DNA of 64,000 nt from Dyella telluris (lineage in GTDB: Bacteria > Pseudomonadota > Gammaproteobacteria > Xanthomonadales > Rhodanobacteraceae). Every line of letters begins with the position of its first letter. Position 1 is the stretch's first letter. The stretch is from NCBI RefSeq assembly GCF_014297575.1, contig NZ_CP060412.1:1488001-1552000 (forward strand), in the 5' to 3' direction. The position numbers were made by a program, and so were the translations under genes. This document shows positions 9,643 to 16,986 of the stretch, in pieces. The notes under the pieces were generated by a model. That model worked only from the letters and a program-made list of their open reading frames with translations, had not been told where the DNA came from and searched no databases.

Positions 9643-10275
9643 ATGATCCGCCTGTACCTGCTCGCGCCGCTCCTGCTGCTTAGCGTGCCCGCCGCGGCGG
9701 GCACGGCGTACCAATGCACGGACGCCGGCGGCAAGGTGTCGTTCCAGGACAAGCCCTGCGCCGGCGCACAGCGCCAGCAGGTGCTGCATCTGGACGATTC
9801 GCAGCCCGTCGCCACGCCGGCGCCCCGGCCCTCCGATGCACCGGTATTCGAAACCGTGCCGCCACCGGCGCCACCAGCCCAGCCGTACACTCCCCTGCCG
9901 GTGTTGTACGCGTGCGTGCGCGCCACCGATGGCAAGCCCTACACCAGCAGCAACGGCGATCCCCAGCCCTACCAGGTTCCCTACGGCATCCTCGGTGCTT
10001 CGGCACTGCCACTGTCCCAGGTTTACGGCGGACCCGGCGCCGCCGGCGCCTCCGCCCCCGAACTCAACCGCGGACGCATCACCACCGGCTTGATCGCCAA
10101 TCACTACGTATGGGTGCAGGACCAGTGCCGCGAACTCACCCGGCCAGAAACCTGCCATGCCCTGCGCGATGCCTACGACGACAACGCCACCAAACTGCGC
10201 CGCGCCTTCAAGAGCGACCAGCCACCACTGGAGCAGCGTGACCAGGAGCTGCGCGCCCAGCTGCACAACTGCTGA
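9643..10275 (+). CDS. Exported DUF4124-domain protein
   Basis: 210 residues. A signal peptide (MIRLYLLAPLLLLSVPAAAG) is followed by the DUF4124 signature YQCTDAGGKVSFQDKPC (residues ~24-40), then a proline-rich linker (residues ~60-85) and a C-terminal domain with several cysteines (YACVRATDGK, DQCRELTRPETCHAL), which probably form disulfides in the periplasm. The ribosome binding site AGGAGG is close before ATG. The function of DUF4124 proteins is not established. The non-coding repeat array begins 65 bases after its stop. Confidence 0.85.
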   Translation: MIRLYLLAPLLLLSVPAAAGTAYQCTDAGGKVSFQDKPCAGAQRQQVLHLDDSQPVATPAPRPSDAPVFETVPPPAPPAQPYTPLPVLYACVRATDGKPYTSSNGDPQPYQVPYGILGASALPLSQVYGGPGAAGASAPELNRGRITTGLIANHYVWVQDQCRELTRPETCHALRDAYDDNATKLRRAFKSDQPPLEQRDQELRAQLHNC

Positions 10276-10339
10276 GCCCGGCCTGAGCAAAGATTGACCA
10301 ATGTCATGCAAGTGCCTGCCACGGAACGGCCATTGGCAG

Positions 10340-11140
10340 TTGTGCACAGGCTTGCTACCAGGGTTTCCCCAATCGCTGTGGAAAACACGCGGAGATGCCG
10401 CATCGGGGTGCTGTCGAAAATCTGCGCATGATGGTGAAACTCTCACGCTGGCGCGTACTTGCGTGATCTGTCCACAGGCTTACCCCTGTGCATTCCACAT
10501 GTGCTGTGGAAAACGCGGCGTGTTGCGGTGTCAGGGTGGTGTCGAAAGTCTGCGCAGGATGGTGAAACACTCGCACCGGCGCGCACTTGCGTGATCTGTC
10601 CACAGGCTTGCCCCTGTGCATTCCACATGTGCTGTGGAAAACGCATCGTGATGCAGCGTCGGCACGCTGTCGAAAATCTACGCATGATGGTGAAACTCTC
10701 GCACCGGCGCGCACTTGCGCAATCTGTCCACAGGCTTGCCCCATGGCATTCCACATGTGCTGTGGAAAACGCGTGGTGAGGTGGCGTCGGCATGGTGTCG
10801 AAAATCTACGCATGGTGGTGAAACTCTCGCGCTGGCACGCACTTGCGTGATCTGTCCACAGGCTTACCCCATTCCGTTCCACATCTGCTGTGGAAAACGC
10901 GTGTGACGCGGTGTCAGCGTGGTGTCGAAAATTTGCCCACGATGGTGAAACTCTCGCGCAGGCGCGTACTTGCGTGATCTGTCCACAGGCTTGCCCCATG
11001 GCACTCCACATGCGCTGTGGAAAAGATGCGCGGGGCTGCTGCGAATGTAGGCAGGATGATGAAACGGTATCGCTGGCGAGGACTTGCGTGATCTGTCCAC
11101 AGGGTTGCACAGCGGGAATCCACATTGGGTGTGGAAAAGT
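10340..11140. repeat. Seven tandem 128-bp units each with a DnaA-box-like site
   Basis: The landmark TCCACAGG recurs at 10471, 10599, 10727 and 10855 (period exactly 128), then at 10982 and 11096, with a variant TGCACAGG at 10343. Each unit also contains an inverted pair TTCCACA/TGTGGAA or a decayed form, and an invariant TGTGGAAAA at 10377, 10505, 10633, 10761, 10889, 11016 and 11130. Its complement TTTTCCACA fits the relaxed DnaA-box consensus TTWTNCACA. The middle copies are highly similar; the first and last are worn yet keep this 9-mer. The period is not a multiple of three and no frame looks coding. Confidence 0.9.
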
Positions 11141-11203
11141 GCGTTGGGTTCGTTTGTTAGACCGCTATGTTGTCGCGACCTGGCTCGCCTGCCGCGGGCT
11201 TCC
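11141..11203. other. Junction between the tandem array and repeat copy A
   Basis: About 60 bases with no gene. The part from about 11172 (TCGCGACCTGG) is already shared with the inverted copy near 27690, so the true edge of the repeat lies a little outside the terminal inverted repeats given for it. Confidence 0.5.
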
Positions 11204-11953
11204 GACCTCCTGCCGGAGGCCGGGTTACTTTCTCTTGCGTGCCCAAGAGAAAGTAACCAAAGAGAAGGGCACCCCATCGCGGCGCTGGCCGATAGAGCCG
11301 GCCAGTGCGTGAGGGTCGGCCGGGCTTTTCGACAGGGCGTCCTGCCCTGTCGAAAAGGGATCGGCATCCTTGCCGATCCCCCTGCGGGCCTGTCGTCCGC
11401 CCCTCACCGCCGCTCAAGGGGGCGGGTAGGTCAAAAGCCAGAGCCAGAGCCGAAGGCTCGTGCAGCTGCGCTGCACATCGCGACGCGATGACACATCGAG
11501 TGCCGGCCTAGCTTCACTGTAGGAGCGCACCCTGTGCGCGACAGCCGGACGGAGCGGTATCGACATGGCGCTGCGGTCGCGCACAAGGTGCGCTCCTACA
11601 GGGGGTGTCTCGCACCGTGTGAAGCCCGTTTCTTTCTCGCCTCAGTGCTCATTCCAGTCCTCTCCCGAACGGGAGAGGACGAGCGACAAGTGATGTTCAA
11701 CGTGAACACCCAAGTGGCAAGGAAGGAGGTGCCTCGTAGAGGCACGACGCTCCGCGTTAAGTCCTCAGGGCTTTGGCGCGTTGCGAAGCGCTTTGCAGTA
11801 CCCGCTGTGTAGAGGCGAAGGTTGCCAAGCAACACCGTTCCTCAGCCGTTCGGGCTTATCCCATCGGCATGCTGCCAGCCTTTAAGGCCATTTCTTTGGG
11901 TTACTTTTCTTTGGGCCAGCAAAGAAAAGTGACTCGGCCTCCGGCAGGAGGTC
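11204..11953 (+). repeat. 750-bp composite palindromic repeat, copy A
   Basis: This block is matched, inverted, by 26906-27655 with only scattered differences by eye. Its ends are imperfect inverted repeats of about 60 bases (11204-11266 and 11890-11953), each made of GACCTCCTGCCGGAGGCC plus a hairpin of the TTACTTTTCTTTG/CAAAGAAAAGTAAC type. Inside are a strong hairpin at 11325-11357, the stem GGGATCGGC/GCCGATCCC, a REP pair (11518-11600), CTCTCCC/GGGAGAG, and a hairpin at 11729-11745. No frame looks like a real protein. It may be a non-autonomous mobile or REP-derived element. Confidence 0.85.
11518..11600. repeat. REP pair (BIME-like) inside copy A
   Basis: GTAGGAGCGCACC...TGTGCGCGAC is followed about 30 bases on by its inverted partner ending GGTGCGCTCCTAC. 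The same motif recurs at 27258-27340 and 50984-51060, so it is a dispersed extragenic palindrome of the GTAGGAGCGC class known in pseudomonads and xanthomonads. Confidence 0.85.
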
Positions 11954-12147
11954 GAAACGCCTCCGCTGCGTAAGCGGCCAGGTCGCCGCCACGCACGAGA
12001 CCGAAGGCCAAGAACAGAGAAGCTCGATTCCCGCCTTCGCTGGAATGACGCCTCTGATCAATCGATCGGGCAAGCGTGGCCCCTCACCCCAACCCTCTCC
12101 CCAAAGGGGAGAGGGAGCAAGAGCAACGAGTGCAATCCACCCCACCC
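11954..12147. other. Dispersed short repeats between copy A and the SDR gene
   Basis: No gene seen. It contains fragments also found around copy B: CGAAGGCCAAGAAC (also near 27703), ATTCCCGCCTTCGC (related to the ATTCCCGCGAAGGC motif near 26758), and CCTCACCCCAACCCTCTCC (related copies near 26690 and 27800). These are common extragenic palindromes in this group. Confidence 0.6.
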
Positions 12148-12930
12148 TCAAAACCCGTAATTCAAAAACCCCCCATCCACCGCCAACACCTGCCCCGTCA
12201 CATAACTCGCCGCCGGCAGGCACAGAAACGCGATCGCCGCCGCCACTTCTTCCGGCTCACCAATGCGCCGCAACGGCGTGCGATCCAGCACCTCGTCGAG
12301 GTACTCGTCGTTTGCCAGCGCCGGTTCCGACCGCTGCGTGCGGATATACCAGGGCGCCACCGCATTCACGCGGATGCCATCCGCTGCCCATTCCACCGCA
12401 AGGTTGCGGGTGAGTTGATGCAGGGCCGCCTTGGTCATGCCATAGGGTGATCCCGTGCGCACATGTGTCACACCGGACACCGATCCCACGTTCACGATGG
12501 CCGCGTTGGCGTGCTGCACCAGCTGCGGATGCGCAAGGCGGCACATTTCGAAGGCGGAAAACAGGTTCTGCTCGAAGATCAGGCGGTACTCGTCTTCGCG
12601 ATAGGCGAGCGTCGGCGCCGGACGATTGCCGCCCGCGTTGTTCACCAGCAGCGAGAGGGGTGCGCCGAGATCTGCTACCCAGTCAAACACGGCAAGCCGG
12701 TCTTCCTGCTCGCTCAGGTCGGCATCGAAAGCCAGCACCTCGATGCCCGGGAAGTCATCCAGCAACTCGATGCGCACTTGTTCCAGGTAATCACCGTCGC
12801 GGGCAACCAGCAGAAGATTGGCGCCCAGCCCGGCGAGTTCACGGGCGGTGGCGTAGCCGATGCCCTTGCTGGCACCCGTGATCAAGGCGGTATGTCCCTG
12901 CAGCTGCCATGCGTCGATGCGTGCGTTCAT
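12148..12930 (-). CDS. SDR-family oxidoreductase (tropinone-reductase-like)
   Basis: 260 residues of a classical short-chain dehydrogenase. It has the cofactor loop TGASKGIGYA (residues ~18-27), VNNAGG (~95), the catalytic Ser in NVGSVSG (~149), YGMTK (Tyr ~162, Lys ~166) and the C-terminal ASYVTGQVLAVDGG. The pattern around RNLAVEWAADGIRVNAVAPW resembles the tropinone-reductase subgroup. It reduces or oxidises a carbonyl/alcohol using NAD(P)H; the substrate is unknown. It is divergent from the small lipoprotein gene at 13025. Confidence 0.88.
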   Translation of the reverse strand: MNARIDAWQLQGHTALITGASKGIGYATARELAGLGANLLLVARDGDYLEQVRIELLDDFPGIEVLAFDADLSEQEDRLAVFDWVADLGAPLSLLVNNAGGNRPAPTLAYREDEYRLIFEQNLFSAFEMCRLAHPQLVQHANAAIVNVGSVSGVTHVRTGSPYGMTKAALHQLTRNLAVEWAADGIRVNAVAPWYIRTQRSEPALANDEYLDEVLDRTPLRRIGEPEEVAAAIAFLCLPAASYVTGQVLAVDGGFLNYGF

Positions 12931-13024
12931 GCGCCGAGCTTAGAGCCTGTACGCGTTTCCAGCCAAGTTTTGTCGGCTACCATGCAGCCAACAGCGTTGG
13001 AACCATCTTTCGGCGAGGTCTTCC

Positions 13025-13243
13025 ATGAAACGGCTCATTCCCCTGCTATGCCTGCTCACGCTTGCCGCCTGCTCCGGCAAGCCGCCCGCGCCGGAATCGG
13101 CACCGGCCACGGCCAGCACGGCGCGCGTCGCCACACCCTGGGACGCCATGGAGAAGGACAAGCAGCGTGCCGCCGACGTGCAGAAAACAGTGGACGAGCA
13201 GGCCAAAAAGCAGCAACAGCAGATCGAAGCCGCGCAGCAATAA
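13025..13243 (+). CDS. Small lipoprotein
   Basis: 72 residues. A signal sequence with lipobox LAAC (Cys ~16) is followed by a Pro/Ala/Ser linker and a short charged, glutamine-rich helix (KDKQRAADVQKTVDEQAKKQ). It is probably tethered to the outer membrane facing the periplasm. GAGG lies 10 bases before the ATG. It may be co-transcribed with the ABC ATPase gene, which begins 28 bases after its stop. I do not recognise a family. Confidence 0.8.
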   Translation: MKRLIPLLCLLTLAACSGKPPAPESAPATASTARVATPWDAMEKDKQRAADVQKTVDEQAKKQQQQIEAAQQ

Positions 13244-13270
13244 GGCTCGTCAGGCGAGGGTACTTGGCAA

Positions 13271-14122
13271 ATGGACGTCCGGACGGGCATGGTGTCCGGC
13301 ATGAATGCCCATCACGACGAACTCGCCACCGCGCCGCTGCTGGATATCGACGATGCCAGCGTGATGCGCGGTGATCGGCTGATCCTCGACAGCTTCAGCC
13401 TGCGCATCGACGCCGGCCAGCACACCGCCATCCTCGGCGCGAATGGTGCCGGCAAATCCACCCTGGTGCGCCTGATCACGCGCGAGCTCTACCCGCTTGC
13501 GCGCAGGGATGGCCGTGCATCCATGCACGTGTTCGGTCGCGAGCGCTGGCATGTCTCCGATCTTCGCGGGCTGCTCGGCATCGTCTCGCCATCACTGCAG
13601 CACGACTGCACCACGGATGCCACGCTGGAAGTGGCCGAGGCGGTGCTGTCCAGCTTCTTTGCCGCGCAGCGGCTGGGCCTGAATCACCACGTGACGGCCG
13701 CCATGCGCGAACGCGCCGATGAAGCCCTGGAGCAGGCCGGCGCCACGCACCTGCTTGGCCGCACCATGGCCAGCCTGTCCACGGGCGAGGCGAGGCGCGT
13801 GCTGATTGCCCGCGCACTGGTGCACCGGCCGCGCGCCCTGCTGCTCGATGAACCCTGCGCCGGACTGGACATGGCCAGCCGGCGCCGCTTCCTGGAAAAC
13901 TTGCGCGGCCTCGCGCGCCATGGGACCACGCTATTGCTGGTGACCCATCACGTGGAGGAGATCCTCCCCGAGATCCAGCAGGTGGTGCTGCTGCGCGACG
14001 GGCAGCTGCTCAGGCAGGGCAGCAAGAACGACGTACTCACCGGCCCCCTGCTGTCCGAAACGTTCGGCATGCCGGTTTGCGTGGAGCGTCACGGCGACTA
14101 CTTCAGCGCCGCCATCGCCTGA
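13271..14122 (+). CDS. ABC transporter ATP-binding protein
   Basis: 283 residues from the first ATG; in-frame ATGs at 13289 and 13301 are alternatives and no start has a strong ribosome binding site. It has Walker A GANGAGKST (~residue 57), signature LSTGEARR (~172), Walker B ALLLDEPCAGLD (~195) and the H-loop VTHHVEEI (~228). The LSTGEARR signature and lone ATPase without a permease recall ModF-like single proteins. No membrane partner lies nearby, so the transported substrate, or a non-transport role, cannot be assigned. Confidence 0.87.
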   Translation: MDVRTGMVSGMNAHHDELATAPLLDIDDASVMRGDRLILDSFSLRIDAGQHTAILGANGAGKSTLVRLITRELYPLARRDGRASMHVFGRERWHVSDLRGLLGIVSPSLQHDCTTDATLEVAEAVLSSFFAAQRLGLNHHVTAAMRERADEALEQAGATHLLGRTMASLSTGEARRVLIARALVHRPRALLLDEPCAGLDMASRRRFLENLRGLARHGTTLLLVTHHVEEILPEIQQVVLLRDGQLLRQGSKNDVLTGPLLSETFGMPVCVERHGDYFSAAIA

Positions 14123-14184
14123 GGGACATCCGGACGTCCATCCGTCCAACCGTCGAAACGCTTGACGGGCCGGACGGCGGAAGC

Positions 14185-14405
14185 GTACTTTTGCGTCGCT
14201 GGTGGCTTTCATCCCTTCATCGCGATGAAGGGATGAAATTAAAAGGGAAGCCTGTGCGGCCCAACCGGGCCAATTCCGGCGCTGCCCCGCAGCGGTGTGT
14301 GGAAACAACCTTCGCCATGAGCACTGGTCCTGACGGACCGGGAAGCGGCGGACAGTAGGCGAGGCATCGACATGCCTCATGTCCACGAGCCCGAAGACCT
14401 GCCCC
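14185..14405 (+). ncRNA. Cobalamin riboswitch controlling metE
   Basis: Conserved pieces appear in the expected order: AAAAGGGAAGCC (14241), the core CCGGCGCTGCCCCGCAGCGGT (about 14276-14295), GCCATGAGCACTGG (14314), GGGAAG (14340) and GAGCCCGAAGACCTGCC (14387). A perfect 32-base palindrome at 14207-14238 precedes the core and probably forms an early peripheral stem. Known B12 riboswitches of this type repress when coenzyme B12 is present, which fits the B12-independent methionine synthase downstream. About 210 bases separate its end from the metE ATG; the expression platform lies there, including a small hairpin GGAGGC/GTCCTCC near 14411-14426. Confidence 0.92.
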
Positions 14406-14616
14406 GGCCGGGAGGCTTGTCCTCCTGACAGACCTGGAGCTTCCGCGGGGAGGCAGCCGGATGCTGCGTCGTGGCCACGCCCACGGCGCGCGCCTCCGTG
14501 CCTGCTCGCGCAAGACCCGGTTCGCCCGAGGGGGCGAAGGTCGCTGGCGTGCAGGTGGAAGCCGCTCGCCGCAGTTCCTTCGTTCCTCATTCATCACGAA
14601 TCGAGGACACGTAATC

Positions 14617-16908
14617 ATGACTACCGTTACCAACCTGGGCTTTCCCCGCATGGGCCCACGACGCGAACTCAAGCATGCGCTGGAGGCGTACTGGCACGGC
14701 GAAAGCACGGCGCAGCAGCTGGAGGAAGCCGCGCGCTCACTCCGGCGCAGGCACTGGGAGCTGCAACGCGAGGCCGGTGCCGACATCGTTCCCTGCAACG
14801 ATTTCTCGCTGTACGACCATGTGCTGGACATGGCCTTCCTGTTCGATGCCATACCCGAACGCTATCGCCCGCTGGTCGAGCGCGATGCACATGCCGGCTA
14901 CTTCGCGCTGGCGCGCGGATGGCAACAAGATGGCCTTGATCTCCACGCGCTGGAGATGACCAAGTGGTTCGACACCAACTATCACTACCTGGTGCCTGAG
15001 CTCCATGCGGGGCAGACCTTCCGTCTGCGCGGGAACAAACCCGTCGACGAGTTCATCGAGGCGCGCGAGCAGGGTTTCGAAGCTCGTCCCGTGCTCTTGG
15101 GGCCGGTGAGCTTCCTGCTGCTGTCCAAGGCCGTGGATGGCAGCGATTGCCTCGACCTGCTGGACCGTTTGCTGCCTGTCTATGCGCAATTGCTGGCCCG
15201 GCTGAGCCAGGCGGGCGCGGAATGGGTACAGATCGACGAACCCTGCCTGGTGCTGGACCAGGACGGCGATGACCATGCAGCCTATCGCAAGGCATATCGC
15301 GCGCTCGCGGATGGCAACCGCCCGAAGCTGTTGCTCGCTACCTATTTCGGAGCGCCCGCCGACAATCTCCCGCTCGTTGCAGAGCTGCCGGTCGATGGCC
15401 TGCACGTGGATCTGGTGCGCGCGCCCGAACAGCTCGACGCCGTGCTTGATGCGCTGGGCGAGGAGAAGATCCTCTCGCTGGGCCTCGTTGATGGCCGCAA
15501 CGTCTGGCGTGCCGACCTGGACCGCGCACTGCGAACGCTGCGCCGCGCGCACGATCGCTTCGGTGGCCTGCGCGTGCAGATCGCCCCCTCCTGCTCGCTG
15601 TTGCACGTACCGGTGGATGTCGCCGTGGAAACGTCCCTGCCGGACGACCTGCGCTCCTGGCTCGCCTTCGCGACGCAGAAGATCGGCGAACTGCGCATTC
15701 TGGCAAATGCTGTCAAAGGCCGCGTCAGCGCCTACGCGGCCCTGGATACCGCGCGCGCGCAATGGGTATCGCGCCAGCAATCGCCGCGTGTGCATCGTGC
15801 CGAGGTCGCCCAGCGCGTGGGTTCGGTCACCGCATCGCAGCTTGCACGCCGCTCCGCGCATGCGCGTCGCAAGCACGCCCAGCAGGAACGACTTGGCCTG
15901 CCGCTGTTCCCCACCACGACCATCGGTTCGTTTCCACAAACCCATGAGGTTCGCGAGGCACGCGCCCAGTTCAAGTCACGCAAGCTGTCCGCCGTTGCCT
16001 ATGAGGCGTTCCTCGAAAGCGAGACGAGGCGCTGCGTGCGTTTTCAGGAGGAGATCGGCCTGGACGTGCTGGTGCATGGCGAGTTCGAGCGCAACGACAT
16101 GGTGGAGTACTTCGGCGAACAGCTGGACGGCTTTGCCTTCACCAGGCTTGGCTGGGTGCAGAGCTATGGCTCGCGTTGTGTGAAGCCGCCCATCATCTAC
16201 GGCGACGTGCAGCGCCCCGCGCCCATGACCGTGCGCTGGTCATGCTACGCGCAGTCGCTCACCCCTCGCCCCATGAAAGGCATGCTGACCGGCCCGGTGA
16301 CGGTGCTGCAATGGTCGTTCGTGCGCGACGACCAGCCGCGCGCCACAACGTGCCGGCAGATCGCCCTTGCGCTGCGCGACGAAGTGCTCGACCTCGAAGC
16401 CGCCGGCATCGGCGTGATCCAGATCGATGAGCCGGCGTTGCGCGAAGGCCTGCCGCTGCGCCGCAAAGACTGGCGTGGGTATCTCGCATGGGCGGTGGAA
16501 AGCTTTCGTCTCACGGCCGCGGGCGTGCGGGACGAAACGCAGATCCACACGCACATGTGTTACTCGGAGTTCAACGACATCATCGAGGCGGTGGCGGCGA
16601 TGGATGCGGACGTGATCTCCATGGAAACCTCGCGCTCGCGCATGGAACTGCTGGAAGCCTTCGTGCAGTTCCGCTATCCGAACGACATGGGCCCCGGCGT
16701 GTATGACATCCATTCGCCGCGTGTGCCGAACGTCGAGGAGATGACGGCATTGCTGCAGAAGGCTGCCGATGTGCTTCTTCCCGGGCAGCTCTGGGTCAAC
16801 CCGGATTGCGGGCTGAAGACCCGCGGCTGGGCCGAAGTACGGGATGCGTTGGCGGCCATGGTGTCTGCAGCCCGACGCATGCGTGAGGTGGTCACGGTCG
16901 AGGCATGA
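14617..16908 (+). CDS. metE: Cobalamin-independent methionine synthase MetE
   Basis: 763 residues, the usual length. It transfers the methyl group from 5-methyltetrahydropteroyl-triglutamate to homocysteine. The start MTTVTNLGFPRMGPRRELK matches the family and has GAGGACAC upstream; the open frame extends further upstream but overlaps the riboswitch leader. The C-terminal half holds FPTTTIGSFPQTHEVR, GEFERNDMVEYFGE and the zinc ligands in IHTHMCYSEFND (~residue 645) and NPDCGLKTRGW (~730). Expression should be switched off by B12 through the leader RNA. A strong terminator follows the stop. Confidence 0.97.
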   Translation: MTTVTNLGFPRMGPRRELKHALEAYWHGESTAQQLEEAARSLRRRHWELQREAGADIVPCNDFSLYDHVLDMAFLFDAIPERYRPLVERDAHAGYFALARGWQQDGLDLHALEMTKWFDTNYHYLVPELHAGQTFRLRGNKPVDEFIEAREQGFEARPVLLGPVSFLLLSKAVDGSDCLDLLDRLLPVYAQLLARLSQAGAEWVQIDEPCLVLDQDGDDHAAYRKAYRALADGNRPKLLLATYFGAPADNLPLVAELPVDGLHVDLVRAPEQLDAVLDALGEEKILSLGLVDGRNVWRADLDRALRTLRRAHDRFGGLRVQIAPSCSLLHVPVDVAVETSLPDDLRSWLAFATQKIGELRILANAVKGRVSAYAALDTARAQWVSRQQSPRVHRAEVAQRVGSVTASQLARRSAHARRKHAQQERLGLPLFPTTTIGSFPQTHEVREARAQFKSRKLSAVAYEAFLESETRRCVRFQEEIGLDVLVHGEFERNDMVEYFGEQLDGFAFTRLGWVQSYGSRCVKPPIIYGDVQRPAPMTVRWSCYAQSLTPRPMKGMLTGPVTVLQWSFVRDDQPRATTCRQIALALRDEVLDLEAAGIGVIQIDEPALREGLPLRRKDWRGYLAWAVESFRLTAAGVRDETQIHTHMCYSEFNDIIEAVAAMDADVISMETSRSRMELLEAFVQFRYPNDMGPGVYDIHSPRVPNVEEMTALLQKAADVLLPGQLWVNPDCGLKTRGWAEVRDALAAMVSAARRMREVVTVEA

Positions 16909-16911
16909 AAA

Positions 16912-16945
16912 AAGCCGCCACCGGCAATCGGTGGCGGCTCTGTCT
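16912..16945 (+). terminator. metE terminator
   Basis: The hairpin AGCCGCCACCG/CGGTGGCGGCT directly after the metE stop is preceded by an A run and followed by CTGTCTT. It is well placed and could also act on sppA transcripts arriving from the other side. Confidence 0.85.
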
Positions 16946-16952
16946 TCATCCA

Positions 16953-16978
16953 CGTGGCCGCGTTATCGCGCGGCCACG
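16953..16978 (-). terminator. Probable sppA 3' hairpin
   Basis: The 10-base stem CGTGGCCGCG/CGCGGCCACG lies 8 bases beyond the sppA stop on the minus strand. There is no T run, so it may stabilise the transcript end or work with the neighbouring metE hairpin. Confidence 0.5.
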
Positions 16979-16986
16979 TCACGCGC

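Noticed and set aside
10355..11125. A 256-residue repeat protein across the 128-bp array, and shorter ones on the other strand
   Set aside because: The period is not divisible by three, so each unit would be read in a different frame. Open frames on both strands reflect lack of stops, not coding. No ribosome binding site or secretion signal supports them.
10340..11140. CRISPR array
   Set aside because: The units are similar along their full 128 bases, with no short direct repeat plus unique spacer pattern, and there are no cas genes.
11204..11953. Insertion sequence with its own transposase
   Set aside because: No frame in the 750-bp repeat has transposase motifs or a plausible start; the ends are hairpins rather than typical IS termini.
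14461..14616. N-terminal extension of MetE from an upstream ATG
   Set aside because: The extra 52 residues are Arg-rich with no homology pattern and overlap the riboswitch platform; the ATG at 14617 has a ribosome binding site and matches the family start.
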